Translations under genes and position numbers: made by a program
The notes under the pieces: model-generated
Databases searched by the model: none
What the model saw: only the letters and a program-made list of their open reading frames with translations
What the model was told of the DNA's origin: nothing
From: Pseudoduganella violaceinigra DSM 15887
GTDB taxonomy: Bacteria > Pseudomonadota > Gammaproteobacteria > Burkholderiales > Burkholderiaceae_D
DNA length: 64,000 nt
Direction: 5' to 3'
NCBI RefSeq assembly: GCF_000425385.1
Contig: NZ_KE384360.1
Coordinates: 130,196-194,195 of the forward strand
Shown: positions 32,657 through 40,816 of the stretch, one piece after another
How the letters are laid out: the number at the start of each line of letters is the position of its first letter
Numbering within the stretch: the first letter of the stretch is position 1

Positions 32657-34020
32657 TCCTGACGAATGACCCGATCCGCCTCGGCCTGACGGCCGCCCTG
32701 TTGGCCGGCTATGGCATCGTGTGCCTGCTGCCGTGGCTGCGCGCGCGGCGCGCCCGCGCCGCCGCACGCGCCGCACGCGCGGCGGCGGGCGACTCGCCCT
32801 GGCTGGTGGCCTATGCCAGCCAGACCGGCAATGCCGAACTGCTGGCGCGCCAGACCAGCGAAACCTTGCGGCTGGCCGGCATTGCCCACCACCTGTGCGA
32901 ATTCGACGACCTCGACGCGGCCGCGCTGCAGGGGACGGAGCGGATTTTGTTCCTGGCCTCGACTTACGGCGAAGGCGATGCGCCCGATGCCGCGGCGCGC
33001 TTTGCGCAGCGTCTGATGGCCCGTAGCGACCTGCAACTGGGGCGGCTGCACTACGCGGTGCTGGCGCTGGGCGATAGCGCCTACAGCAGCTTTTGCGGCT
33101 TTGGCCGGGCCCTGGACGCCTGGCTGGCGGCGCGCGGCGCCCAGGCCTTGTTCCCGCGCGTGGAAGTGGACCGCAGCGCCGCCCCGGCCATCGCCGCCTG
33201 GCGCCAGCAACTGAGCCACCTGGCCGGCACCAGCGACGCGCCGGACTGGGACGCGCCGGCCTTCGGCGAATGGCGCCTGGCCGAGCGGCGCCACCTGAAT
33301 CCCGGCAGTTCGGGCGCACCGATCTACCACCTGGAGCTGGAGCCGGCCGGCGGCGCCGCCCTGCCGGCGTGGCAGTCGGGCGACCTGGTGCAGGTGGCCG
33401 CCCCGGCCGAGCCGGAGCGCCCGCGCGAATATTCGATCGCCTCCATTCCCGCCGACGGCCGGGTGCACCTGCTGGTGCGCCTGCACCGGCATGGCGACGG
33501 CAGCCACGGCCTGGCGTCCGGCTGGCTGACGCAGCAGGCCGAGCAGGGCGCCCTGGTGCGTCTGCGCTTGCGCGAGCACCGCCGCTTCCGTCTGGAGGCG
33601 AACGGCGCGCGCCCCCTGGTCCTGATCGGCAACGGCAGCGGCATTGCCGGTCTGCGCGGCCACCTCAAGGCCCGGGCCGCCGCCGGCCAAGCCCGCAACT
33701 GGCTGCTGTTCGGCGAGCGCGACCCGGTCCACGACGCCTTCTACCATGAGGAGCTGCAAGCCTGGCAGCAGGACGGCCTGCTGGCGCGCCTGGACCTAGC
33801 CTGGTCGCGCGGCCCGGATGGCAAGGAGTATGTGCAGGATGTGCTGCGGCGCCAGGCCGACACCCTGCGTCCCTGGGTGGCCGAGGGGGCGGCCATCTAT
33901 GTGTGCGGCAGCCTGGAGGGCATGGCCGCCGGCGTCGACCAGGTTCTGGCCGATGTCTTTTCCAGCACATTTATGTCAGAACTTGCAAGTTCTGGTCGAT
34001 ATCGCCGCGATGTTTATTGA
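32653..34020 (+). CDS. Membrane-anchored NADPH flavodoxin reductase, CysJ-like
   Basis: A 455-residue diflavin reductase. One membrane helix at about 8-29 is followed by an Arg/Ala-rich cytoplasmic stretch. A flavodoxin domain (FMN) follows with ASQTGNAELLARQ, STYGEGDAPDAA and LGDSAYSSFCGFG. Then comes a ferredoxin-NADP reductase domain (FAD/NADPH) with REYSIAS near residue 258, LIGNGSGIAGLRGHL and IYVCGSLEGMAAGVDQVL, ending DVY. It lacks the large connecting domain of CysJ, giving a compact form. It probably supplies electrons from NADPH to the PepSY membrane protein. The ATG overlaps the ApbE stop (ATGA), so translation is coupled. Confidence 0.85.
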   Translation: MILTNDPIRLGLTAALLAGYGIVCLLPWLRARRARAAARAARAAAGDSPWLVAYASQTGNAELLARQTSETLRLAGIAHHLCEFDDLDAAALQGTERILFLASTYGEGDAPDAAARFAQRLMARSDLQLGRLHYAVLALGDSAYSSFCGFGRALDAWLAARGAQALFPRVEVDRSAAPAIAAWRQQLSHLAGTSDAPDWDAPAFGEWRLAERRHLNPGSSGAPIYHLELEPAGGAALPAWQSGDLVQVAAPAEPERPREYSIASIPADGRVHLLVRLHRHGDGSHGLASGWLTQQAEQGALVRLRLREHRRFRLEANGARPLVLIGNGSGIAGLRGHLKARAAAGQARNWLLFGERDPVHDAFYHEELQAWQQDGLLARLDLAWSRGPDGKEYVQDVLRRQADTLRPWVAEGAAIYVCGSLEGMAAGVDQVLADVFSSTFMSELASSGRYRRDVY

Positions 34021-34182
34021 TTAAGCTAACAACGTTGTTGTGATAACGCTACATTTGCATTATTTTTTGGCAAATATTATTTTGAATGTTGCCCTATTGC
34101 ACGAATAAGCTCCGAATATTTCACTTCTGTAGCATTATTGACATCATATTGCCTCTTTACTCCCCCCATAATCCGCGGTCGG

Positions 34183-34211
34183 TGAGCAAAGGTCAAAAAC
34201 CGCTTTGCTCA
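34183..34211 (+). other. Hairpin in the leader of the 929-residue TonB receptor
   Basis: TGAGCAAAG (34183-34191) and CTTTGCTCA (34203-34211) are perfect 9-base complements with an 11-base loop. A run of six T follows a few bases later at 34219. It lies 35 bases before the ATG, within the probable 5' untranslated region. The rest of 34021-34182 is AT-rich promoter DNA without a clear Fur box. Confidence 0.5.
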
Positions 34212-34245
34212 TTCGAACGTTTTTTGAAACCCGAAGGAGTAGAGA

Positions 34246-37035
34246 ATGGTATTCCAAGAAAAGATCGTTGTGCGTTCCGTGCGCCTGGCGATGTCCGCCC
34301 TGGCCCTGATCGCCGCCGGCCACGCCGTCGCGCAAGAAGCCCCGATGCAGCGCGTTGAAATTACCGGTTCCGCGATCAAGCGTATCGCCGTCGAAGGCGC
34401 ACTGCCTGTGCAGCGTCTGTCGGCCGAGACGATCAAGAAGACCGGCGCCACCACGGTCGCCGAACTGGTCCAGGCCCTGCCAGCGATGCAAGGCTTCTCC
34501 GTTGAAGCCACCGCTGCCGGTTCCAATTCCGGTGGCAATGTGACTGCCTCGATCCACGACATCGGTGCGAGCTACACCCTGGTGCTGCTGAACGGCCGCC
34601 GCATCGCCCCGCAGGGCGACGGTTCCACCGTCAACCTGAATGCCATTCCGATGAGCGCGATCGAGCGCGTCGAGATCCTGACCGACGGCGCTTCGGCACT
34701 GTACGGTTCGGACGCCATCGCCGGCGTAATCAACTTCATCATGAAGAAGAATTACAAGGGCGTGAACCTGGAAGCCAACTTCGGCCAGCCGTTCGACAGC
34801 AGCTCCGGCCGCCAGACCGACTTCTCCATCACCGCAGGGACCAATGATCTGCTGGATGGCCGTCTGGCCCTGATGGGTAGCTACCGCCACGACGAGCACA
34901 CCAAGCTGCGTGCCACCGAGCGCGACTTCGCGAAAACCTCGTATGTGCCGTTCACCTTCAACGGTCACAACTACGTGATGGACCGCACCAGCACCTCCTC
35001 CGTGCCGGCCAATGTCACCGTGGACTTCAAGGACAAGAGCGTTGGCGGCGTTGCCAACACCACGTTCAATCCCTACCTGCTGAAAAATGGCAACTGCGCG
35101 CCGATGAACTTCATCGTGCCGACCAACCCGCAGACTTGCGGCTTTGATTCGGGCGCTACGGTTGAAATCGTTCCGGAAAGCAAGCGCGACACCTTCTTCG
35201 GTAATGCCAATTTCAAGCTGACCGACAACGTCAACCTGTTTGCGGAAGCCGTACTGGGCCGCTTTGATCTGACCGCCCGCATTGCGCCGAACGCCATGCC
35301 GATTGCGGTTCCGACCACGTCGTCGTTCTACACCAACTACGTCCAGCCATACCTGACCCCGGCCCAGCAAGCCAATATGGCGGTGACCACCAAGCCAGGC
35401 ACCTCGCCGGTAAACGCGACCTACCGCAGCTTCGACTGGGGCACCCGCGACAGCCAGACCATCACCGACACCCAGCACCTGGTGGTTGGTGCGGAAGGCG
35501 ATCTGGGCGCGTGGAACTTCAGCACCGGCCTGACCTGGTCGCGCAACAAGATCGAAGAGCGCTACGTCGGCGGCTACCAGCTGAACAAGGAATTCCGCGA
35601 CATGATGGCAAACGGCTCCTTCGACCCGTTTGCACCGCTGGGTCCAGTGAGCGATGCAACCCGCAAGCTGATCGACGGTTCCACCTATCACGGTGCCATC
35701 CGTAACGCATCGACCACCCTGACCGGCGTCGACGCCCGCGCATCGCGCGAATTGTTCGACCTCGGCCTGGGCGGCGGCGTCAGCTCGATCGCGGTAGGCG
35801 GCGACTTCCGCCGTTATCACTACGAGCAGACCCCGACCGATGCCGCCAAGAACGGCATGATCTACAACCTGAGCAGCCCAGCGACTTACGACATGGCGCG
35901 TAACACTTCTGGTTTGTTCAGCGAATTGCTGGTTCCGGTGGTGAAATCGCTGGAAGTGACCGGCGCCGTGCGTTACGACGCCTACACTGCCATCGACAAT
36001 GGTGTGACCGGCACCAAGATGGGCAAGAAAGAGTCGGCCGTCACCTACAAGCTGAGCACCCGCTGGCAGCCTACCGCGTCCACCGTGGTTCGCGCATCCT
36101 ACGGCACTGGCTTCAAGGCCCCTGATATGCTGAACATCGGCCAGCCGCTGGTGACTGCAGGCGTCACAGCCTCCAAGTACGCCTGCCCTGACGTACAGGG
36201 CAACAGCACCCTGTGCAAGCCAAGCGCACTGGATCAATACCCGGTCTACTCGGGCGGCAACGTCGAGCTGAAACCAGAGAAGTCGAAGCAGTTCACCATC
36301 GGCTTCCGCGTCGAGCCGGCAAACTGGTTCTCCGCCGGCGCCGACCTGTGGGACGTGAAGATCCGCGATGCGGTGTCGTCGGTTTCCGAGCAGTTGGCCT
36401 TCAGCAATGGCGGCGCGGACTATCCGCAGCTGTTCACCACCTACACCGAACCTGCGACCAGCAAGACCTTCTACGCCTTCAAGCGTCTGTCGATCAATAT
36501 CGGCAAGACCCACAACCAAGGTATCGACTGGGACATGACTGGCCGCCGCAGCTTCGACTTCGGCAAGTTCTCGTCGACTCTGGCTGGCACCTACCTGATC
36601 AAGTCTGACTACACCAAGCCAGGCACCAGCGACCAGTGGACCGACAGCATGAACTTCTTCGGCATTAACAACGCCGTGTCGTTCCGTCACATTATCCGTT
36701 GGACCAACACCCTGGAAACCGGCGCGTTCAGCAATTCGATCACCGCCTACTACCGCAATGGTTACACCGATGCTCCTACCACCGTGTGGAACCTGGACAC
36801 CAGCGCAACGGAAAAGGATGTTCGCATCCACGTGCCGTCGCACCTGACCTTCGACTGGCAAGGCAAGTGGAACGTCAACAAGCAATTGGCGCTGCGTGCT
36901 GGCATCAAGAACCTGTTCGACCGCGAACCGCCACTGTCGCTGCGTAACTCCTCGGGCCACCAGGTTGGCTTCGACCCACGCTACGCCGATCCAATGGGCC
37001 GTAGCTTCTACCTGAGCGGCAACTACAGCTTCTAA
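34246..37035 (+). CDS. Large TonB-dependent receptor
   Basis: A 929-residue outer-membrane receptor with signal peptide (to GHAVAQE), a TonB-box/plug start QRVEITGSAIKRIAVEGALP, the plug segment AELVQALPAMQGFS, and YTLVLLNGRRIAPQGDGS then IERVEILTDGASALYGSDAI at the plug end. This S-A-L-Y-G-S-D-A-I-A-G-V type belongs to the long oligosaccharide/nutrient receptors. The barrel ends GRSFYLSGNYSF. Four cysteines form likely loop disulfides (GNCAPMNF, QTCGFD, YACPDV, TLCKPS). Codon use is biased to common codons, suggesting high expression. Good ribosome site AAGGAG. The substrate is unknown. Confidence 0.9.
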   Translation: MVFQEKIVVRSVRLAMSALALIAAGHAVAQEAPMQRVEITGSAIKRIAVEGALPVQRLSAETIKKTGATTVAELVQALPAMQGFSVEATAAGSNSGGNVTASIHDIGASYTLVLLNGRRIAPQGDGSTVNLNAIPMSAIERVEILTDGASALYGSDAIAGVINFIMKKNYKGVNLEANFGQPFDSSSGRQTDFSITAGTNDLLDGRLALMGSYRHDEHTKLRATERDFAKTSYVPFTFNGHNYVMDRTSTSSVPANVTVDFKDKSVGGVANTTFNPYLLKNGNCAPMNFIVPTNPQTCGFDSGATVEIVPESKRDTFFGNANFKLTDNVNLFAEAVLGRFDLTARIAPNAMPIAVPTTSSFYTNYVQPYLTPAQQANMAVTTKPGTSPVNATYRSFDWGTRDSQTITDTQHLVVGAEGDLGAWNFSTGLTWSRNKIEERYVGGYQLNKEFRDMMANGSFDPFAPLGPVSDATRKLIDGSTYHGAIRNASTTLTGVDARASRELFDLGLGGGVSSIAVGGDFRRYHYEQTPTDAAKNGMIYNLSSPATYDMARNTSGLFSELLVPVVKSLEVTGAVRYDAYTAIDNGVTGTKMGKKESAVTYKLSTRWQPTASTVVRASYGTGFKAPDMLNIGQPLVTAGVTASKYACPDVQGNSTLCKPSALDQYPVYSGGNVELKPEKSKQFTIGFRVEPANWFSAGADLWDVKIRDAVSSVSEQLAFSNGGADYPQLFTTYTEPATSKTFYAFKRLSINIGKTHNQGIDWDMTGRRSFDFGKFSSTLAGTYLIKSDYTKPGTSDQWTDSMNFFGINNAVSFRHIIRWTNTLETGAFSNSITAYYRNGYTDAPTTVWNLDTSATEKDVRIHVPSHLTFDWQGKWNVNKQLALRAGIKNLFDREPPLSLRNSSGHQVGFDPRYADPMGRSFYLSGNYSF

Positions 37036-37052
37036 GCTTTAGTTCCATCAGC

Positions 37053-37095
37053 AAAAAACGCCCCGCGCGCGCAAGCGCTGGGGCGTTTTATTTTG
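37053..37095 (+). terminator. Terminator of the large TonB receptor gene
   Basis: AAAACGCCCC (37055-37064) pairs with GGGGCGTTTT (37080-37089), with an inner GCGC/GCGC stem and GCAA loop, followed by ATTTT. Confidence 0.9.
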
Positions 37096-37169
37096 AAAGC
37101 CGGGGTCAGGTCTGGCAATCGGACATTTGCGTACGCAAATGTCCGATTGCCAGACCTGACCCCGGCTTT
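37096..37169. repeat. 74-bp perfect palindrome
   Basis: Both 37-base arms are exact reverse complements with no spacer; the centre is GCGT|ACGC at 37132/37133. The outer end is AAAGCCGGGGTCAGG, the mirrored end CCTGACCCCGGCTTT. It lies between the receptor terminator and the stop of the convergent DUF2325 gene, and its T-rich flanks could let it act as a terminator. The 15-base end CTGACCCCGGCTTTT recurs at 62699-62713. Confidence 0.95.
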
Positions 37170-37180
37170 TTATTTGCTTG

Positions 37181-38407
37181 TCAGGCCTGGGCCAGGATTT
37201 CGCGCTGGAGGGTGGTGACGCTGGGGTTGTCGATGAAGATGCAGCGTTTCTGGTGGCGCTTGCAGAAGTCCTTCACGCGCCAGTAGGCGCTGTGGCTGAT
37301 GCAGGCGGTCTGGCAAATCACCAGGTCGGCTGCGGCCATGCTGCTTTCCAGGCGCGCGACATTGTCTTCCAGCCCGCCGTCGTGGTGCAGGAATTCGGCG
37401 CCGGCGTCTTCGATCACGGAACGGTAGCCCGCCACATTGCCGGCGCGGCCGCCGACGCACAGCACGCGTTCGGCCAGCAGGCCGTGCAGGGTGATGCGCT
37501 GCGGCGTGGTGCCCGCTGCGACAGCCGGCCCGCCCGTTGCGGCGGTGGCGGCTGCCGGCATGGCGGGCGACGGTTGCAGGGCGGCCAGCGCGCTGCGCGC
37601 TTCGGCCAGCTGGCGTTCGAGCGCGGCGGCTTCGGCGCGGGCGGCGGCCGCTTCCGCGCGCAGTTCATGCACGCGCTGTTCGGTGGTGCTGAGCTGGCGC
37701 GCCAGGCGCTCGCGCGTCCCCAGGCCGGGAATGCTGGCGTGCAGGTCTTCCAGTTGCTGCCGCAAGGAGGCCAGCGTGCTGTCGCGGCCGACCAGCTGGG
37801 CGCGCAGCTGCATGACGGCGGCGGCGTGCTGTTCCTGCTCGGCGTGGCGTTCGGCCTGCCAGGCGGTGCTGCGCTGCTGCAGGCGCGCCAGTTCGCGTTC
37901 GAGCGCGCCATTGGCCTGCTCCAGCGTCTGCAGGCGGCTGATGTCGGCGCGCGTGGCGGCGCCGGCCTGGTGCTGGATCATGTGCAGGTCGCGGCACATG
38001 CGCTCCTGCAGTTCGGTGCTGCATTGCGGGTGGCTGAGGCCGGCCCAGAACGGGCCCGGCACGTCGCCGCTGGCGACGGCGGCTTGCCACAGCGCTTCCA
38101 GGGCCGCGGCGTCGCGCGCCGCGCGGAAGCGCTGGATCACCACGGCGTAGCGGCGTTCCAGTTCTTTCTGCACCGCTTCCGACAGGCGGTTGCGGCTGCC
38201 GCATTCGCTGACGGCGCCCACGTGCACTTCATAGTCGTCGGCCAGCACCTTGCCGCCGACGGCCTTGGCGACGATCTTGCGCAGCACGCCGAGCGGCAGG
38301 CCGACGCCGACCAGCGGGCAGTGGCAGGTGTGGGGCAGGTCCCAGATGCGGCGCCGGCGCGCCGGTTCGGCGGCCGGTGCGGCCGCGGCTTGATGCTTGT
38401 CGCACAT
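37181..38407 (-). CDS. DUF2325 coiled-coil protein in the hemP operon
   Basis: A 408-residue protein. The N-terminal part has the His/Cys cluster HTCHCP at residues 26-31 and later HPQCS and CRDLHMIQHQ (about 135-155). A coiled coil runs over about 160-290 (LEQANGALERELARLQQ, LRAEAAAARAEAAALERQL). The C-terminal DUF2325 domain has VLCVGGRAGNVAGYRSV, FLHHDGG and ADLVICQTACISHSAYW. The ATG at 38407 opens MCDKHQ; a longer frame is out of character. It follows hemP and a 110-residue gene under a Fur box, which suggests a role in heme or iron use. The molecular function is unknown. Confidence 0.82.
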   Translation of the reverse strand: MCDKHQAAAAPAAEPARRRRIWDLPHTCHCPLVGVGLPLGVLRKIVAKAVGGKVLADDYEVHVGAVSECGSRNRLSEAVQKELERRYAVVIQRFRAARDAAALEALWQAAVASGDVPGPFWAGLSHPQCSTELQERMCRDLHMIQHQAGAATRADISRLQTLEQANGALERELARLQQRSTAWQAERHAEQEQHAAAVMQLRAQLVGRDSTLASLRQQLEDLHASIPGLGTRERLARQLSTTEQRVHELRAEAAAARAEAAALERQLAEARSALAALQPSPAMPAAATAATGGPAVAAGTTPQRITLHGLLAERVLCVGGRAGNVAGYRSVIEDAGAEFLHHDGGLEDNVARLESSMAAADLVICQTACISHSAYWRVKDFCKRHQKRCIFIDNPSVTTLQREILAQA

Positions 38408-38415
38408 GGCAGGCC

Positions 38416-38748
38416 TCAGGCGGGGAGTGCAGTGGGGCGCGGACGGCCGATCAGGCGCGCCAGGAAGCCGGCGCGCTCTTGCGGAGGACGGGCTTGCTCG
38501 ACCACGGCGGCCCATTGTTCGCACAGCTGCAGGCAGGTGGCGCGCAGCACCGGCGCCAGTTCGGGCAGGGCGGACAGGGCTTTCAGGTGGCGCTCGATGA
38601 CGGAGGCGAGCTTGACGCAGCCGCCGTTGTCGGCGGCATTGGCCGTGTAGTGCGACATCAGGTGCAGCACGGCGGACAGCATCAGTTCCGGGTGCTGGGC
38701 GGCGGCGTTGCGGGACTGGAAGATGGGGTCGTTGCGGTCGATAGCCAT
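38416..38748 (-). CDS. Hypothetical protein between hemP and DUF2325
   Basis: A 110-residue mostly helical cytoplasmic protein without signal or membrane segment. It has three cysteines (GGCVKL, ATCLQLC) and helix-rich stretches such as LMLSAVLHLMSHYTAN and LASVIERHLKALSALPELAP. It lies 8 bases before the DUF2325 gene and 72 bases after hemP on the same strand. Its conservation with that neighbour would support an iron-responsive pair. No function is recognised. Confidence 0.7.
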   Translation of the reverse strand: MAIDRNDPIFQSRNAAAQHPELMLSAVLHLMSHYTANAADNGGCVKLASVIERHLKALSALPELAPVLRATCLQLCEQWAAVVEQARPPQERAGFLARLIGRPRPTALPA

Positions 38749-38820
38749 GTTTCACTCCAAGAATTTGGGGTGGCTGGCGACCGCACGCAGCGGCTGGCTG
38801 GCGATGGGGGAGGGGACGCC

Positions 38821-39018
38821 TCAGGCAGTGAGGATCAGCTTGTTCAACTGCGTGATGCGAAGACGGTAGATGCGGCCGGCATGTTCGATTTCGATTTCAC
38901 GCTGGTCTTCCATCAGGCCGCTGGTGGTGAAGCGGCGCAGGGATGGGGATGGCTGCTGGGCGGATGCGGCGTCAGCAGCCATGGGTTTGGGCGCTTCGGC
39001 AATGGTGGCGGTAGACAT
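38821..39018 (-). CDS. hemP: Hemin uptake protein HemP
   Basis: A 65-residue small cytoplasmic protein whose C-terminal half ends HAGRIYRLRITQLNKLILTA, the HemP signature (Y-x-L-R-x-T-x-x-N-K-L-I-L). HemP is found in heme-uptake loci of Gammaproteobacteria and Betaproteobacteria, usually Fur-repressed, and in Burkholderia is reported to help activate heme receptor expression. Here no heme receptor is next to it; a DUF2325 gene follows instead. A Fur-like box lies 16 bases upstream. Confidence 0.88.
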   Translation of the reverse strand: MSTATIAEAPKPMAADAASAQQPSPSLRRFTTSGLMEDQREIEIEHAGRIYRLRITQLNKLILTA

Positions 39019-39033
39019 TGTTCTTTTTCCTTA

Positions 39034-39053
39034 AATAAGAATGATTCGCATTT
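39034..39053. promoter_or_regulatory. Fur box upstream of hemP
   Basis: AATAAGAATGATTCGCATTT matches the Fur consensus with AATGATTCGCATT at its core. It lies just upstream of hemP, read on the minus strand, where it would cover the promoter or start site. Confidence 0.7.
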
Positions 39054-39091
39054 ACATTATGCGGATGCCTTAGGTATTTGTCAAATAAAAT

Positions 39092-39125
39092 TATTATAGA
39101 AAAAAAAGGCCCGCCGAGGCGGGCC
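39092..39125 (-). terminator. Terminator of the Crp/Fnr regulator gene
   Basis: On the minus strand GGCCCGCC and GGCGGGCC form an 8-base stem around a 2-base loop and are followed by nine T. It is 23 bases beyond the stop of the regulator gene at 39148. Confidence 0.9.
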
Positions 39126-39147
39126 AAAGCTGGGTGAGTGTTACTCT

Positions 39148-39960
39148 TTACAAGGTTGCCAGCAGCGGCACGGGGGCTTCGCTGGCGGCAGCCTTGGCGC
39201 GCGACGGCAGCTTGCTGCGCGTGCGCGAAGGAGGTAGGCGGCGCAGGGACTTGAGCGCGTCGACATCCTTGATGCCGATGGTGCGCTGGTCCACGCTGAT
39301 CAACCCGATTTCATTGAAGGCCGACAGGGTGCGGCTGACCGTTTCCAGGGTCAGGCCGAGGTAGCTGCCGATCTCGTGGCGTGTCATGCGCAGGTTGAAC
39401 AGCTTGCTCGAATAGCCCATCTGCGCGAATTTTTCCGACAGCGTGACCAGGAAGCGCGCCACCCGCGCCTCCGCGCTCAGGGCGCCCAGCATGCCGATCA
39501 TGGCTTGCTCGCGCACCAGTTCGCGGCTCATCACGCCGTACATCAAGTTTTCCAGTTCCACATGGGTGCGGCCCAGGGTGGTCAGCTTCTTGAACGGCAG
39601 CAGGATCAGGTCGCAATCGGACAGCGCCACCGCTTCCGAGGCGTAAGTCTTGCTGTGGATGCCGTCCACCCCCATCAGGTCGCCCTTCATGGGGAAGGCC
39701 AGCACCTGCTCGTTGCCGAACTCGTCGATCAGCACGGTTTTCATGAAGCCCGAATTGACCACGTACAGCATGTCGAAAGGCTGGCCGATGGTGTGGACCC
39801 GCTGGCCGGTCTTGAACTGCACATGCTGGAACAGCAGCTCTTCGGAACTGAGCGATACCGGCGGCAAGTGCAGCAGGTCGCACACTTCTTTCAGGTTGGA
39901 CCACAAACGGCCTTGCCGCTGGCGGCCGGCCTCATGGGACACGGGTTGCGTTGAGAGCAT
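39148..39960 (-). CDS. Crp/Fnr-family regulator without the iron-sulfur cysteines
   Basis: A 270-residue regulator. The cyclic-nucleotide-like domain covers about 35-165 and the HTH about 185-245. The recognition helix reads TLETVSRTLSAF, with the E-x-x-S-R residues that in FNR/ANR read TTGAT half-sites. The N-terminal FNR cysteine cluster is absent: only one cysteine (C27) is found there, plus one in ALSDCDL equivalent to FNR C122. It therefore cannot hold the normal [4Fe-4S] sensor. A Ser/Lys/Arg-rich tail of about 30 residues is unusual. A perfect FNR box stands before the nearby usp gene. Unlike CRP, cAMP residues are not evident. Confidence 0.85.
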   Translation of the reverse strand: MLSTQPVSHEAGRQRQGRLWSNLKEVCDLLHLPPVSLSSEELLFQHVQFKTGQRVHTIGQPFDMLYVVNSGFMKTVLIDEFGNEQVLAFPMKGDLMGVDGIHSKTYASEAVALSDCDLILLPFKKLTTLGRTHVELENLMYGVMSRELVREQAMIGMLGALSAEARVARFLVTLSEKFAQMGYSSKLFNLRMTRHEIGSYLGLTLETVSRTLSAFNEIGLISVDQRTIGIKDVDALKSLRRLPPSRTRSKLPSRAKAAASEAPVPLLATL

Positions 39961-40066
39961 GCTGATCTCCTGGTTCCCAAACGGAATGGTTTCAGTATGC
40001 CAACGTGAATGGGGGAAAAATATCAGTCGTTGCTGAATATGCCCGTAGGAGGGCAGTGGGCCATTG

Positions 40067-40080
40067 TAGGAATTATCCTA
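40067..40080. promoter_or_regulatory. TAGGA-N4-TCCTA palindrome upstream of the Crp/Fnr gene
   Basis: TAGGAATTATCCTA, about 107 bases before the regulator ATG on the minus strand, matches 12 of 14 bases of the site at 26435-26448. A half site GTAGGA is at 40045-40050. Confidence 0.45.
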
Positions 40081-40096
40081 AAAACAACCTTGTCAA

Positions 40097-40741
40097 TCAT
40101 GCTTTGAACGGGGTCAGCAGCTTGTGCGCCACAGCGTACTGCACCATTTCCGAGAGCGAAGCCATGCCCATTTTCTGCATGATGCGGGTCTTGTGCGTGC
40201 TCACGGTTTTCACGCTCAAATGTAGGCCGTTGGCGATTTCAGTGATGGATTTTCCCGACACCAGTAGCGAAAATACTTCGAATTCGCGGTCCGAGAGTTG
40301 CTTGTGCAGCAGGATTTCGGCCGGCTGCATGATGTTCAGCGCCAGTTGCTCGGCCACTTCGGTGGAGATGTAAGGACGGCCGGAGGCGACCTTGCGGATG
40401 GCGCCCACCAGCTGGGTACCGGCGCTTTCCTTGGTCAGGTAGCCCTGGGCGCCGGCGCGGATGGCACGCACCGCATACTGTTCCTCTTCGTGCATGGTGA
40501 GGATCAGGATGGCCAGCTTGGGCGATTCGCTGCGGATCTGGCGGATCAGGTCGACGCCGCTGCGGCCCGGCATGGACAGGTCGAGCAGGAGCAGGTCGAA
40601 ACCGCCCTGGCGGATGTGGGCGAGAACTTCGAAGCCGTCGATGGCTTCGCCTACGATATCGATGTCAGGGGCACCGTCGAGAATGCGCTTGAGTCCTTCG
40701 CGCATGATGGTGTGGTCGTCTGCGATGACAATGCGAATCAT
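40097..40741 (-). CDS. NarL/UvrY-type response regulator
   Basis: A 214-residue response regulator. The receiver has D8/D9 (IADDH), the phosphorylated D54 (LLLDLSMPGR), T82 region and K104 (LTKES). The C-terminal LuxR-type HTH is LSDREFEVFSLLVSGKSITE...LHLSVKTVSTHKTRIMQKM. No sensor kinase lies nearby, so its partner is unknown. It is upstream of the Crp/Fnr gene on the same strand and downstream of the usp gene, forming a cluster of signal-response genes. Confidence 0.92.
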   Translation of the reverse strand: MIRIVIADDHTIMREGLKRILDGAPDIDIVGEAIDGFEVLAHIRQGGFDLLLLDLSMPGRSGVDLIRQIRSESPKLAILILTMHEEEQYAVRAIRAGAQGYLTKESAGTQLVGAIRKVASGRPYISTEVAEQLALNIMQPAEILLHKQLSDREFEVFSLLVSGKSITEIANGLHLSVKTVSTHKTRIMQKMGMASLSEMVQYAVAHKLLTPFKA

Positions 40742-40816
40742 GGTTCCTCAAAATTTAGCAAAACTGTTCTCCCCGCGCCGCCCGTCGGGCGGGCACGAGT
40801 GGTAACGCCCGGCGTA

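Noticed and set aside
34144..36960. 938-codon open frame on the minus strand across the large TonB receptor gene
   Set aside because: Antisense shadow created by regular codon use in the receptor gene; low-complexity Gly/Val/His content and no signals.
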